Assembly: GCA_900767685.1 (NCBI GenBank)
Contig: CAAGAB010000209.1
Coordinates: 1 to 14,660, forward strand
Direction of reading: 5' to 3'
DNA length: 14,660 nucleotides
Origin: an uncultured Coprococcus sp.
Lineage (GTDB): Bacteria; Bacillota_A; Clostridia; Lachnospirales; Lachnospiraceae
The translations under genes and the position numbers were made by a program. How positions within the stretch are numbered: position 1 is the stretch's first letter; each line of letters begins with the position of its first letter. The notes under the pieces are model-generated. The model worked only from the letters and a program-made list of their open reading frames with translations, was not told where the DNA came from and ran no database searches. Positions 1 through 5,797 of this stretch are shown piece by piece.

Positions 1-416
1 CTTACACCCGTGTCGTAGAAAACGTTATTGAGTACCACCACCGCCGGTCTTGATGACCAGCAAAGCAATTTTCTCAGCACACCCTCAAAGGTCTCTTCAC
101 AATATATGTTATCCACATCATTTACACTGAAATCCACAACCACAAAGTCCGGCTGGTACATGAGCACATCAGTCACAGCCCTGGACACACCATAGTATGA
201 GTCTGTGCCGCCTATTCCGCCATTCACATAATTGAACTTTGCCTGTGGAAATGTATCACACCACCACTTATACACTCTGTATGCATATGTATTTTCATGC
301 ACTGTAGCCAAACTTCCCTGTGTTATCGAACCGCCCAGAAAAGCTATTGTCAGCTCCTGTCCACTCTGAGCACGCTGTATAACTGATTTTATTCTTTCAA
401 GATCATAATTTTCCAT
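1..416 (-). CDS. SGNH/GDSL-type esterase, N-terminal part (cut by window edge)
   Basis: The first 138 residues are visible and the gene continues past the left edge. SGNH-fold hydrolases remove acyl (often acetyl) groups from glycans or lipids. Block I is FLGGSIT at residues 26-32, with Ser30 as the expected nucleophile. Block II is GIGGTDS at 67-73, giving the oxyanion Gly, and block III is SVND at 97-100, giving the oxyanion Asn. The catalytic His would lie in the missing C-terminus. The ATG at 416 is chosen because AGGAGG sits about 6 bases upstream. No signal peptide is visible, so the enzyme is probably cytoplasmic. It lies 151 bases downstream of another SGNH esterase on the same strand, with a hairpin-rich leader between them. 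The fold is clear; the substrate is inferred only, and a surface-glycan or oligosaccharide acetyl esterase is most likely. Confidence 0.8.
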   Translation of the reverse strand, partial: MENYDLERIKSVIQRAQSGQELTIAFLGGSITQGSLATVHENTYAYRVYKWWCDTFPQAKFNYVNGGIGGTDSYYGVSRAVTDVLMYQPDFVVVDFSVNDVDNIYCEETFEGVLRKLLCWSSRPAVVVLNNVFYDTGV

Positions 417-436
417 GGTTTACCCTCCTATTTGAA

Positions 437-507
437 CATCAGCTCCTTAACTGTCGCCTTCGGTGAGAGCTGATGCTACATGTCAAGTTTCCACAGAAAT
501 CTTGACA
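437..507 (-). promoter_or_regulatory. two-hairpin 5' leader in the 417-567 gap
   Basis: Two inverted repeats lie back to back just upstream of the ribosome binding site of the edge esterase. The first in transcription order pairs 501-507 with 481-487 (TGTCAAG/CTTGACA) and continues inward with TTTC/GAAA around a four-base loop and one bulge. The second pairs 467-475 with 437-445 (CATCAGCTC/GAGCTGATG, 9 bp, 21-base loop). Neither is followed by a T-tract on either strand, so they are not ordinary intrinsic terminators. A weak TAATAT-like -10 occurs near 543-548 without a good -35. I do not recognise a known riboswitch class. They may be a regulatory leader or an mRNA-stability element. Confidence 0.4.
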
Positions 508-567
508 CATCATTTGCACTCTGTACATTTATCCCTGTTCTATATTACCTCTAAGTTAGGATATAAT

Positions 568-1614
568 TTAATTCCACCCCTCAATTTCGAGACCTTCTAT
601 ATATTCTGCCAGCTCCGTTGCCATCTCACACGCCTCCGGTATCCTCAAATGTCCTGGCGTGCCGAATCCGTTTCTTCCATATACATAATGAGTTATCATT
701 TTATCATTCATATTGTCAACCACTTCATCTATAGCCTTGTCCCATGAACAGTCGTGGCAGAGAAGTGTGGTACAGCAGATTATGTGTGCATCCGGATATG
801 TCTTCCTGAGTTTTTCCAGAAATTTCATGTAATGGTCACGCCACGTTTCCGCCTGCCTGCCGTTATAGTCATTTTTCATAAAATCATATGGATGGTTGTC
901 ATTCTGTCCTATAGCAACTATAACAACCTGAGGTGTGTACTGGGAGAAATCCCACTGTGTCATCGGACCAAATGTAGGGTTGTAGTGAACCTTATCCCAC
1001 ACACTTTCCATGCCAATCTGATTCGGCTCCTTGAACCATCCTATCCTGTCCATGAGAGCTATCCCTCCCTGGGCTATGTCATGAATCTGTGCTTTCAGCT
1101 TTCTTGCAGTAATCCACGCATACGAATACCAACTATTAGAATAACCGCCATTGTGTACCGGGTCTTCCTTTCCAACATAGTCGACAGCCTCAGATACTTC
1201 ACCCGCTGACACCGAATCTCCATACACCTCTATTCGCCTGCCCGACAGAGGTTTCAAAGGAAGAAGTCTCTCCCCATCTCCGATCTCATATTCAAGTATA
1301 GTTACCTCATGGCATGCATCCTGTCTCTTGAAGAACAGCACACAATGTTCATTTGTATCGTTATCCGGAACATCTATATTAAGTTCCGTAATTCCCTCTT
1401 TATTTAAAAGATAACTTCTCTGCGACTGATCGATTATACATCCAAGATAATTGTCCCAATAGTTATTCCTGTTGGACACCTTTATCTTAAGAGTATTGCC
1501 CGTAAATTTCATCGCCGCAGACGTACACGGATATACCCACACCGGCTTTTCCTCATCCGTCCAGTCAATACGTCCTGTGTACCTGATCATAACATCATTT
1601 GGCTTGATTTTCAT
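568..1614 (-). CDS. CE2-like carbohydrate esterase (acetyl esterase, SGNH fold)
   Basis: A 348-residue protein with the layout of carbohydrate esterase family 2: an N-terminal beta-sandwich domain (about residues 1-125, opening with IRYTGRIDW) followed by an SGNH hydrolase domain. Catalytic blocks are GDSVSAG at 132-138 (nucleophile Ser134), GQND at 236-239, and GHLRIPEA near the C-terminus, where His322 is the likely catalytic His. No Asp precedes that His in the usual DxxH arrangement, which fits the Ser-His dyad described for CE2 enzymes. No signal peptide is seen, so it probably acts on imported acetylated oligosaccharides. The ATG at 1614 is preferred because GAGGAAGA precedes it. An in-frame ATG at 1713 would give 381 residues, but it lacks a ribosome binding site and falls only about 9 bases after the predicted transcription start. 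The family call is by motif, not by search. Confidence 0.82.
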   Translation of the reverse strand: MKIKPNDVMIRYTGRIDWTDEEKPVWVYPCTSAAMKFTGNTLKIKVSNRNNYWDNYLGCIIDQSQRSYLLNKEGITELNIDVPDNDTNEHCVLFFKRQDACHEVTILEYEIGDGERLLPLKPLSGRRIEVYGDSVSAGEVSEAVDYVGKEDPVHNGGYSNSWYSYAWITARKLKAQIHDIAQGGIALMDRIGWFKEPNQIGMESVWDKVHYNPTFGPMTQWDFSQYTPQVVIVAIGQNDNHPYDFMKNDYNGRQAETWRDHYMKFLEKLRKTYPDAHIICCTTLLCHDCSWDKAIDEVVDNMNDKMITHYVYGRNGFGTPGHLRIPEACEMATELAEYIEGLEIEGWN

Positions 1615-1728
1615 GTCTTCTTCCTCTGTCATTATAAATTTTCTTATTACTTTTTCCGCAAATGTATAGTCCCTATAATGTCTCCATTGTTCAGTCTTTT
1701 CACTTTGTTCCATTTACATTTCTATTTT

Positions 1729-1757
1729 ATATTAGTTATTTTTCGCTTTGCAGTCAA
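1729..1757 (-). promoter_or_regulatory. sigma-A-type promoter of the CE2-like esterase gene
   Basis: Read on the minus strand: -35 TTGACT at 1752-1757, a 17-base spacer, and -10 TAATAT at 1729-1734. Start of transcription is expected near 1722. The surrounding sequence is very AT-rich. Its position argues for the downstream esterase start at 1614, with a leader of about 110 bases, rather than the ATG at 1713. Confidence 0.65.
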
Positions 1758-1806
1758 ACTTAATTTAGCTAATTATTAATTGTTTTTTAATTGCAGATAA
1801 AGTTTT

Positions 1807-1833
1807 AAAAACTACGAGAAGAACGCTCCTCGT
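1807..1833 (-). terminator. second intrinsic terminator after the 482-aa surface protein gene
   Basis: On the minus strand ACGAGGAG pairs with CTTCTCGT (8 bp with one G-U) around a CGTT loop, followed within three bases by TTTTT at 1811-1807. It lies directly behind a larger terminator and would act as a backup stop before the next promoter. Confidence 0.5.
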
Positions 1834-1894
1834 AAATAAAAAAGGCGATAACTGCCTGATCCAACCAAATGGACGAACAAGCAACTATCGCCTT
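1834..1894 (-). terminator. intrinsic terminator of the 482-aa surface protein gene
   Basis: AAGGCGATA at 1842-1850 pairs with TATCGCCTT at 1886-1894. The pairing extends by further imperfect base pairs, and a short inner TCCA/TGGA hairpin sits in the loop. On the minus strand the stem runs into TTTTTTATTT. It begins 17 bases after the stop codon of the surface protein gene. Confidence 0.8.
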
Positions 1895-1911
1895 CTATAA
1901 ATTTACTTTAG

Positions 1912-3360
1912 TTATTTTTTGTCAAATCCTCGCTTTTTGCCAATGACCAATATCATTCCAGCTATTGAAAGCCCACAGATAATTATGTACAATGCTACAT
2001 TTTCTGTGTCCCCTGTGTTTGGAGCTGATTTTTTCGTTTCTGTTGTAGTTCCTGCTGTAGTTTCTGTTGTAGTTTCTGTTGTAACTTCTGTGCTGCCATC
2101 AGTTACCTGCTCTGTTGATACCTCCGTGCTACTGTCCGTTGTCGGCTCAGTTGTCTTCTCTGCCTCTGTGGTCGGATCACTTCTATCCTTGAGAGCCGGT
2201 ATCGTCTCAGACATTTTATATCCACACTCTGAACATGTTCTCTCACGGCTTCCATCAACGCTGTGTGTTGCCTTTTTTGTTATCGTCCAATCGCTCCACA
2301 CATGTGACGCCTTATCTGCTATACTGTCACAAACTGTACACACTTTCCAGTGATCTTCACTATCATATACCCATTCATTTCCGTATACATGTCCCGGAGC
2401 AACTATCTCTATATCCTCATCTGTGATCTCTGAAGTTGCATTCTCATCTGAAAACTTTGCGCCGCATCGTGTACATGTCCAGTATTCTATACTTCCATCT
2501 GTCTCACATGTAGCGTTCACAGCAGGTACATCTACGATCTGGTGTGATAAGCTTGCCCATACATAATGAGGGCTCTCATATTCAACTCCGTCCATCACAG
2601 CCTTATAGTATCCTTCTCCGTCCTCGGTACATGTAGGCTCAGTATATACTCTGTCCAATGTGTCCGCCTCTGTAGTGGCTCCACACATACATACACCAAC
2701 CAGCTTCACATTATTAACATTTTCTATAAAATCATCTATCGACATTTCAGAAACATTTGAAATCCAGTCATACCGATATGCACATGTATGATCTATCATA
2801 TTATTGCTGTTATCCGGAACCTCACCATTTACATATGCTGCCATCGTTCCCTGCTCAAAACTGAAAACTCTATATGTGGTGCCGTACCAACTGCTGCCCA
2901 TTTCCAGCCTGTTGCCAGCGGTATTCGTGATATTTGCAGTTACATTTGCAGTGTTGTTTGACACCAGGGCAGCATGATTGTATCCCATTATCACACTATC
3001 TCCGATGTTTGTGATATTCAGGACAATATCACTGTTTCCGTTTATTCTAACTGATGTACACCATCGATTGCCTATTATCTTGGCGTTATCCAATGTTATA
3101 TTACATGTAAACAACGAGCCCGAATTATTATCAATATCCAGCGGTGTATCTGCCGTCAATGATCCGGTTATAACGTATGCCCCAGTAAAGGCTACCTCTG
3201 AACCTCCGCCCTGTGTATATCCTGTAGATGTTATATCTATAGCTCCATTTCCGAGATCCAGTGTCACAGTTTCTTCATCCGCCCGAGCTGTCACCGGAAG
3301 CGTCAGCACTATGATGCCTATCACACATAATGCCATGATCAACTTTCTTATTTTTTTCAT
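1912..3360 (-). CDS. sortase-anchored surface protein with Cys-rich repeats
   Basis: 482 residues. An N-terminal signal peptide (MKKIRKL followed by a hydrophobic stretch ending at ARA, about residue 28) is followed by a beta-rich region with a carbohydrate-binding look (to about 215). Next comes a Cys-rich region with paired CxxC motifs and repeats of the type GH..G..W..D...HW..C..C. A Thr/Glu-rich wall-spanning tail (about 395-440) precedes the sorting signal APNTG at 446-450, then a transmembrane helix and a KKRGFDKK basic tail. It should be anchored to peptidoglycan by a sortase that tolerates APNTG in place of LPXTG. The ATG at 3360 is preferred to the in-frame ATG at 3387 because AGGAGG lies 9 bases before it. 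The gene has its own promoter and tandem terminators. It shares a module (YW.C..C..kFSDE.A...I..ED) with the 541-aa surface protein in this window. Ligand unknown; adhesion or glycan binding is inferred. Confidence 0.85.
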   Translation of the reverse strand: MKKIRKLIMALCVIGIIVLTLPVTARADEETVTLDLGNGAIDITSTGYTQGGGSEVAFTGAYVITGSLTADTPLDIDNNSGSLFTCNITLDNAKIIGNRWCTSVRINGNSDIVLNITNIGDSVIMGYNHAALVSNNTANVTANITNTAGNRLEMGSSWYGTTYRVFSFEQGTMAAYVNGEVPDNSNNMIDHTCAYRYDWISNVSEMSIDDFIENVNNVKLVGVCMCGATTEADTLDRVYTEPTCTEDGEGYYKAVMDGVEYESPHYVWASLSHQIVDVPAVNATCETDGSIEYWTCTRCGAKFSDENATSEITDEDIEIVAPGHVYGNEWVYDSEDHWKVCTVCDSIADKASHVWSDWTITKKATHSVDGSRERTCSECGYKMSETIPALKDRSDPTTEAEKTTEPTTDSSTEVSTEQVTDGSTEVTTETTTETTAGTTTETKKSAPNTGDTENVALYIIICGLSIAGMILVIGKKRGFDKK

Positions 3361-3465
3361 ATTCTCAATCCTCCTATTTCTGTTCATTTACCCTATTTGT
3401 TTTCTTATCAAGATATTCTTCGCCCAAATACGGCAAAACACCAGTTCCTGAGCACTGTTATCAAT

Positions 3466-3494
3466 ATTATACATTCCAGTAAATGACATGTACA
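3466..3494 (-). promoter_or_regulatory. sigma-A-type promoter of the 482-aa surface protein gene
   Basis: On the minus strand: -35 TGTACA at 3489-3494 (four of six consensus bases), a 17-base spacer, and a perfect -10 TATAAT at 3466-3471. Transcription should start near 3459, giving a leader of about 100 bases before the preferred start at 3360. I see no strong hairpin in that leader. Confidence 0.6.
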
Positions 3495-3532
3495 CTAACC
3501 AAACGGATAGTTATCGTCCAGACAAATATTTA

Positions 3533-3591
3533 AATAAAAAGATCCAGCGGGTACACCCTATAACGTGATATATCCGTTGGATCTTTATTTA
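3533..3591 (-). terminator. intrinsic terminator, usable from both sides, after the 51-aa gene
   Basis: AAAGATCCAGCGG at 3538-3550 pairs with CCGTTGGATCTTT at 3574-3586, with one G-U-type mismatch. The minus-strand transcript continues into TTTATTTAAA and the plus strand into ATTT. It lies about 40 bases beyond the stop of the 51-aa gene and separates it from the promoter of the surface protein. The loop contains a further GGGT/ACCC hairpin. Confidence 0.75.
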
Positions 3592-3627
3592 CACAAGTAC
3601 ACTATTGTGCAATTAATCTAATTCTAT

Positions 3628-3783
3628 CTATGCTACCTTTTTATCCTGAGTCATATCCTGCGCATCCTCTGAATCCTCTGATTCTCTGTGCATCTTCTCG
3701 CCCCAGTTCTCATCAACAAAACATTTGATTGCTGCTGCAAGTGCTATGATTCCGAACGCATAAGCTAAAATATCCATTGCCAT
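3628..3783 (-). CDS. 51-aa single-helix membrane protein, unrecognised
   Basis: A 51-residue frame with ATG at 3783 and TAG at 3628-3630. GGAGAGA lies about 7 bases before the ATG, and a strong terminator lies about 40 bases after the stop. Both support a real gene that length cut-offs would miss. The N-terminal half (about residues 5-22, ILAYAFGIIALAAAIKCF) is one transmembrane helix with a Cys near its end. The C-terminal half is strongly charged: a run of Glu, Asp and Ser (about 33-43) ending in DKKVA. This suggests a membrane-tethered cytosolic or external acidic tail, with topology uncertain. I do not recognise a family. It sits 159 bases downstream of another small membrane protein gene and could share its transcript. 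Confidence 0.65.
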   Translation of the reverse strand: MAMDILAYAFGIIALAAAIKCFVDENWGEKMHRESEDSEDAQDMTQDKKVA

Positions 3784-3805
3784 AATTATCTCTCCTTCAC
3801 TGGTG

Positions 3806-3830
3806 AACGCATTTCGCGTTGATTCTCAAC
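3806..3830 (-). other. overlapping mutually exclusive small hairpins before the 51-aa gene
   Basis: GTTGA at 3818-3822 can pair with TCAAC at 3826-3830, or GCGTT at 3816-3820 can pair with AACGC at 3806-3810. The two stems share three bases, so only one can form. They lie 23-47 bases upstream of the start codon. The stems are only 5 bp and may be chance. Confidence 0.25.
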
Positions 3831-3942
3831 AACATAGTCTCAAACTGCCAATGAAGACTCAGATGACATACGCAAACGTCTTTATCTGCATTTGCCCAAT
3901 TCTATTTTACAATTCTCTATGACTTTCTATGAAGAATTTTTC

Positions 3943-4377
3943 TCATCTGAGATACCCTTCACCGGCATATCCCAGACGTTTTTTTCCATCTTTTTTGTGT
4001 ATATATTTGAGGAGCAGCCTCCTGTGGCTGTATACAAGCTCCACATATCTGCCGGTAAGTGTACATGCACAGACTATCAAACTGAGCAGCAAGGCTGCAA
4101 GAACCGCAGCAAGCATCCATGTATATTCCAGAGATTCTCCCATGTTTCCAGTCTTGATATTTCTCGTTTGAACTGTCAGACCGGCTGTGTTATCTACCAT
4201 CAGCATATCATTATTTCCTGCTTCTATCCCCCTGCTCTCGCCGAGAGATGCGACAGAATGTGAGGAATAATTTTTTACATTCGGATTGTAGAGTCCGTAT
4301 ATTCCCAGATAGGAGACACACATTGCAATCACAATTAGCCATGCAAATATATCGTATTTTTCTCTGCGTACCAACAT
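3943..4377 (-). CDS. two-helix membrane protein of unknown function
   Basis: 144 residues. One transmembrane helix at about 10-29 is followed by a Ser/Asn/Gly-rich segment of roughly 55 residues, a second helix at about 86-107, and a basic C-terminal tail (RRLLLKYIHKKDGKKR region). Positive residues lie before helix 1 and after helix 2, so both ends are probably cytoplasmic and the central loop is outside. The ATG at 4377 is chosen because AGGAGG lies 8 bases before it. A longer in-frame version starting with TTG at 4443 lacks a ribosome binding site. Two overlapping TATAAT boxes at about 4474-4484 could be its promoter, though without a clear -35. I do not recognise a family. The protein is followed by the 51-aa membrane protein gene, which may be a functional partner. 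The sequence supports only that it is a membrane protein. Confidence 0.65.
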   Translation of the reverse strand: MLVRREKYDIFAWLIVIAMCVSYLGIYGLYNPNVKNYSSHSVASLGESRGIEAGNNDMLMVDNTAGLTVQTRNIKTGNMGESLEYTWMLAAVLAALLLSLIVCACTLTGRYVELVYSHRRLLLKYIHKKDGKKRLGYAGEGYLR

Positions 4378-4382
4378 ATGCG

Positions 4383-4478
4383 TCACCTCCTGAATATAAT
4401 AAGTGTTCCTGCGATCACACCCACGACTGTCACTATCTGACAAATACTTATGTCGTCTGTGTTCTGTAAAGTATTATA
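4383..4478 (-). other. possible remnant of a short membrane-protein gene
   Basis: Upstream of the two-helix membrane protein, in another frame, an open stretch of 31 codons has no good start codon. It ends in a convincing helix (ICQIVTVVGVIAGTLIIF then Arg-Arg) and a TGA that overlaps the ribosome binding site of the next gene, an arrangement typical of coupled genes. A further 20-codon frame starts at 4536 (MAKIQLKKSDIG, ending at TAA) without a ribosome binding site. The stretch may be a decayed gene or chance. The gap 4378-4582 otherwise holds only the TATAAT-like boxes. Confidence 0.2.
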
Positions 4479-4582
4479 TTATATCAAGACGTTTTTTTCT
4501 TCCGATGTCACTCTTCTTTAACTGTATCTTTGCCATATACTTAAATACAAATTTTTTAGTTCGTCAGATACTATTATATACC

Positions 4583-4879
4583 CTAACTTTTTAATCCTTC
4601 ATTCCCTTCATTCTCATCCGGCTGAACAACCTCTATCCTGAATACATTTATCGTATCAACATCAGGGCAGCAAAACACCGCTGTACCCGGCTCATTTCCC
4701 GGAATACTTCCGCCATATCTGAGTATGTCCACATACGGAAATGCCACATGCATAGCCATAGGACAGAGCTCTCCTCTCTCCGTATCATAGTCATAGGAAT
4801 CACCAATCTTGTGACCTCTATGACAGCCATGTGGTCCCTTTTGATCTATGAGTGTGATCCTTATCTTTGGTCTGGTCAT
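4583..4879 (-). CDS. TIGR04076 family protein
   Basis: 98 residues, close to the usual length of this small family of unknown function. Recognisable family features are the opening strand KIRITLID, GCHRGHKIGD at 18-27, the Cys-Pro at 39-40 of ELCPMAMH, YGGSIP at 55-60, CCPD at 70-73, and a closing strand VFRIEVV. The conserved Cys and His residues hint at metal binding or redox chemistry, but no activity is established that I know of. The ATG overlaps the TGA of the upstream kinase gene as ATGA, so translation is almost certainly coupled. A role linked to the kinase substrate is an inference from that coupling. No clear terminator follows. Confidence 0.85.
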   Translation of the reverse strand: MTRPKIRITLIDQKGPHGCHRGHKIGDSYDYDTERGELCPMAMHVAFPYVDILRYGGSIPGNEPGTAVFCCPDVDTINVFRIEVVQPDENEGNEGLKS

Positions 4880-5694
4880 TTTGTTATCACCTCTATGTAC
4901 TGCTCAAGCGGGATTCCCTTATACTTATCGGCATTGTCCTTGTTCAGATCTATGAGCTTTTCGACAACTTTCATGGCCGACTGAACGCTGTCCTCTATGC
5001 TGTTGCCGCCCCTGTACTTTCCAATGAGTACGGCAGAGAATATATCTCCGGTTCCTGGAAACCTCACAGGAATCTCCGTGTATGGGAACACATTCATATT
5101 GTCAGTGTCACCGTCCAGCATAAGGGTGCTTGTCTGTCCGTCTATATTTACACTGGTTATAACCACTGTCTTTGCACCATATCCGTGAAGTGTGTGCGCA
5201 AGCTCCTCTGCCTCTGTCATAGTCAATATCTTCTTGTCTGTGTATTTGCCCGCAAGAAATGCCGCCTCAGTACAGTTTGGAACTATCAGATCCGCAACCT
5301 TACACATCTGCCTCATATATCCCACAGTATTTTCTGTGACACCATTGTACAGTACTCCATCGTCACCCATGATCGGATCGACAAATATAAACGCTCCCTG
5401 AGATTTCTTCTTCTCACAGTACTCAGCCACCAGCTTCGTCTGATCCTCGGATACAAGAAAACCTGTTGCTATAGTGTCAAATTCAAATCCAAGTTCATCC
5501 CACACTCTCATGCTGTTCTTCATATAGCCGGTGGTCTCAAGAATATCGAATTTACCGTAGTCCAGTGTGTTTGACACGAGGGCTGTCGGCAGGTTATACA
5601 CCTGAAATTTCATGTTAGACATGATCGGTATCATGGCTGACAGTGCCACTTTTCCGTAACCTGCCATATCATTTATAAGAAGTATATTGTTCAT
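4876..5694 (-). CDS. pyridoxal/pyridoxamine kinase (ribokinase superfamily)
   Basis: 272 residues, the normal length. It would phosphorylate pyridoxal, pyridoxamine or pyridoxine with ATP to salvage vitamin B6 as PLP or its precursors, in the cytoplasm. Evidence: the N-terminal substrate segment NDMAGYGKVALSA at 8-20, VDPIMGDDG at 105-113, the PNCTEA segment at 139-144, and the anion-hole and catalytic-base motif GTGD at 214-217 with Asp217 as the base. These match the PdxY/PdxK-type kinases rather than sugar kinases; a hydroxymethylpyrimidine kinase is the main alternative. The ATG at 5694 has GAGGAAGAG just upstream. Its last bases overlap the start of the TIGR04076 gene. The 103-base gap upstream (5695-5797) contains the palindrome ATCTGCAGAT but no convincing promoter or terminator, so the gene may also be read through from the methyltransferase gene. 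Confidence 0.85.
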   Translation of the reverse strand: MNNILLINDMAGYGKVALSAMIPIMSNMKFQVYNLPTALVSNTLDYGKFDILETTGYMKNSMRVWDELGFEFDTIATGFLVSEDQTKLVAEYCEKKKSQGAFIFVDPIMGDDGVLYNGVTENTVGYMRQMCKVADLIVPNCTEAAFLAGKYTDKKILTMTEAEELAHTLHGYGAKTVVITSVNIDGQTSTLMLDGDTDNMNVFPYTEIPVRFPGTGDIFSAVLIGKYRGGNSIEDSVQSAMKVVEKLIDLNKDNADKYKGIPLEQYIEVITK

Positions 5695-5797
5695 AGTCTC
5701 TTCCTCTTTTCATCTTACACTAACATCAGCACAATTAGCCATGCCTTGACTCACATGCATTTATCTGCAGATGTCATATCACATATGTCTTCATCTC

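Noticed and set aside
437..475. Hairpin near 437-475 as an intrinsic terminator of the CE2-like esterase gene
   Set aside because: The stem is followed by TTCAAATAGG, not a T-tract, on the minus strand, and by CTACATG on the plus strand.
463..747. Plus-strand open frame of 94 codons at the left end
   Set aside because: It overlaps the hairpin leader and the C-terminal part of the minus-strand esterase, with no ribosome binding site or family features.
4867..5574. Plus-strand open frame of 235 codons opposite the pyridoxal kinase gene
   Set aside because: The minus-strand kinase is motif-complete. The plus-strand product is rich in Cys, His and Tyr without domain logic, and no promoter or ribosome binding site supports it.
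5763..5772. ATCTGCAGAT palindrome as an operator for the kinase gene
   Set aside because: A single 10-bp palindrome with no associated promoter match is too weak to call.
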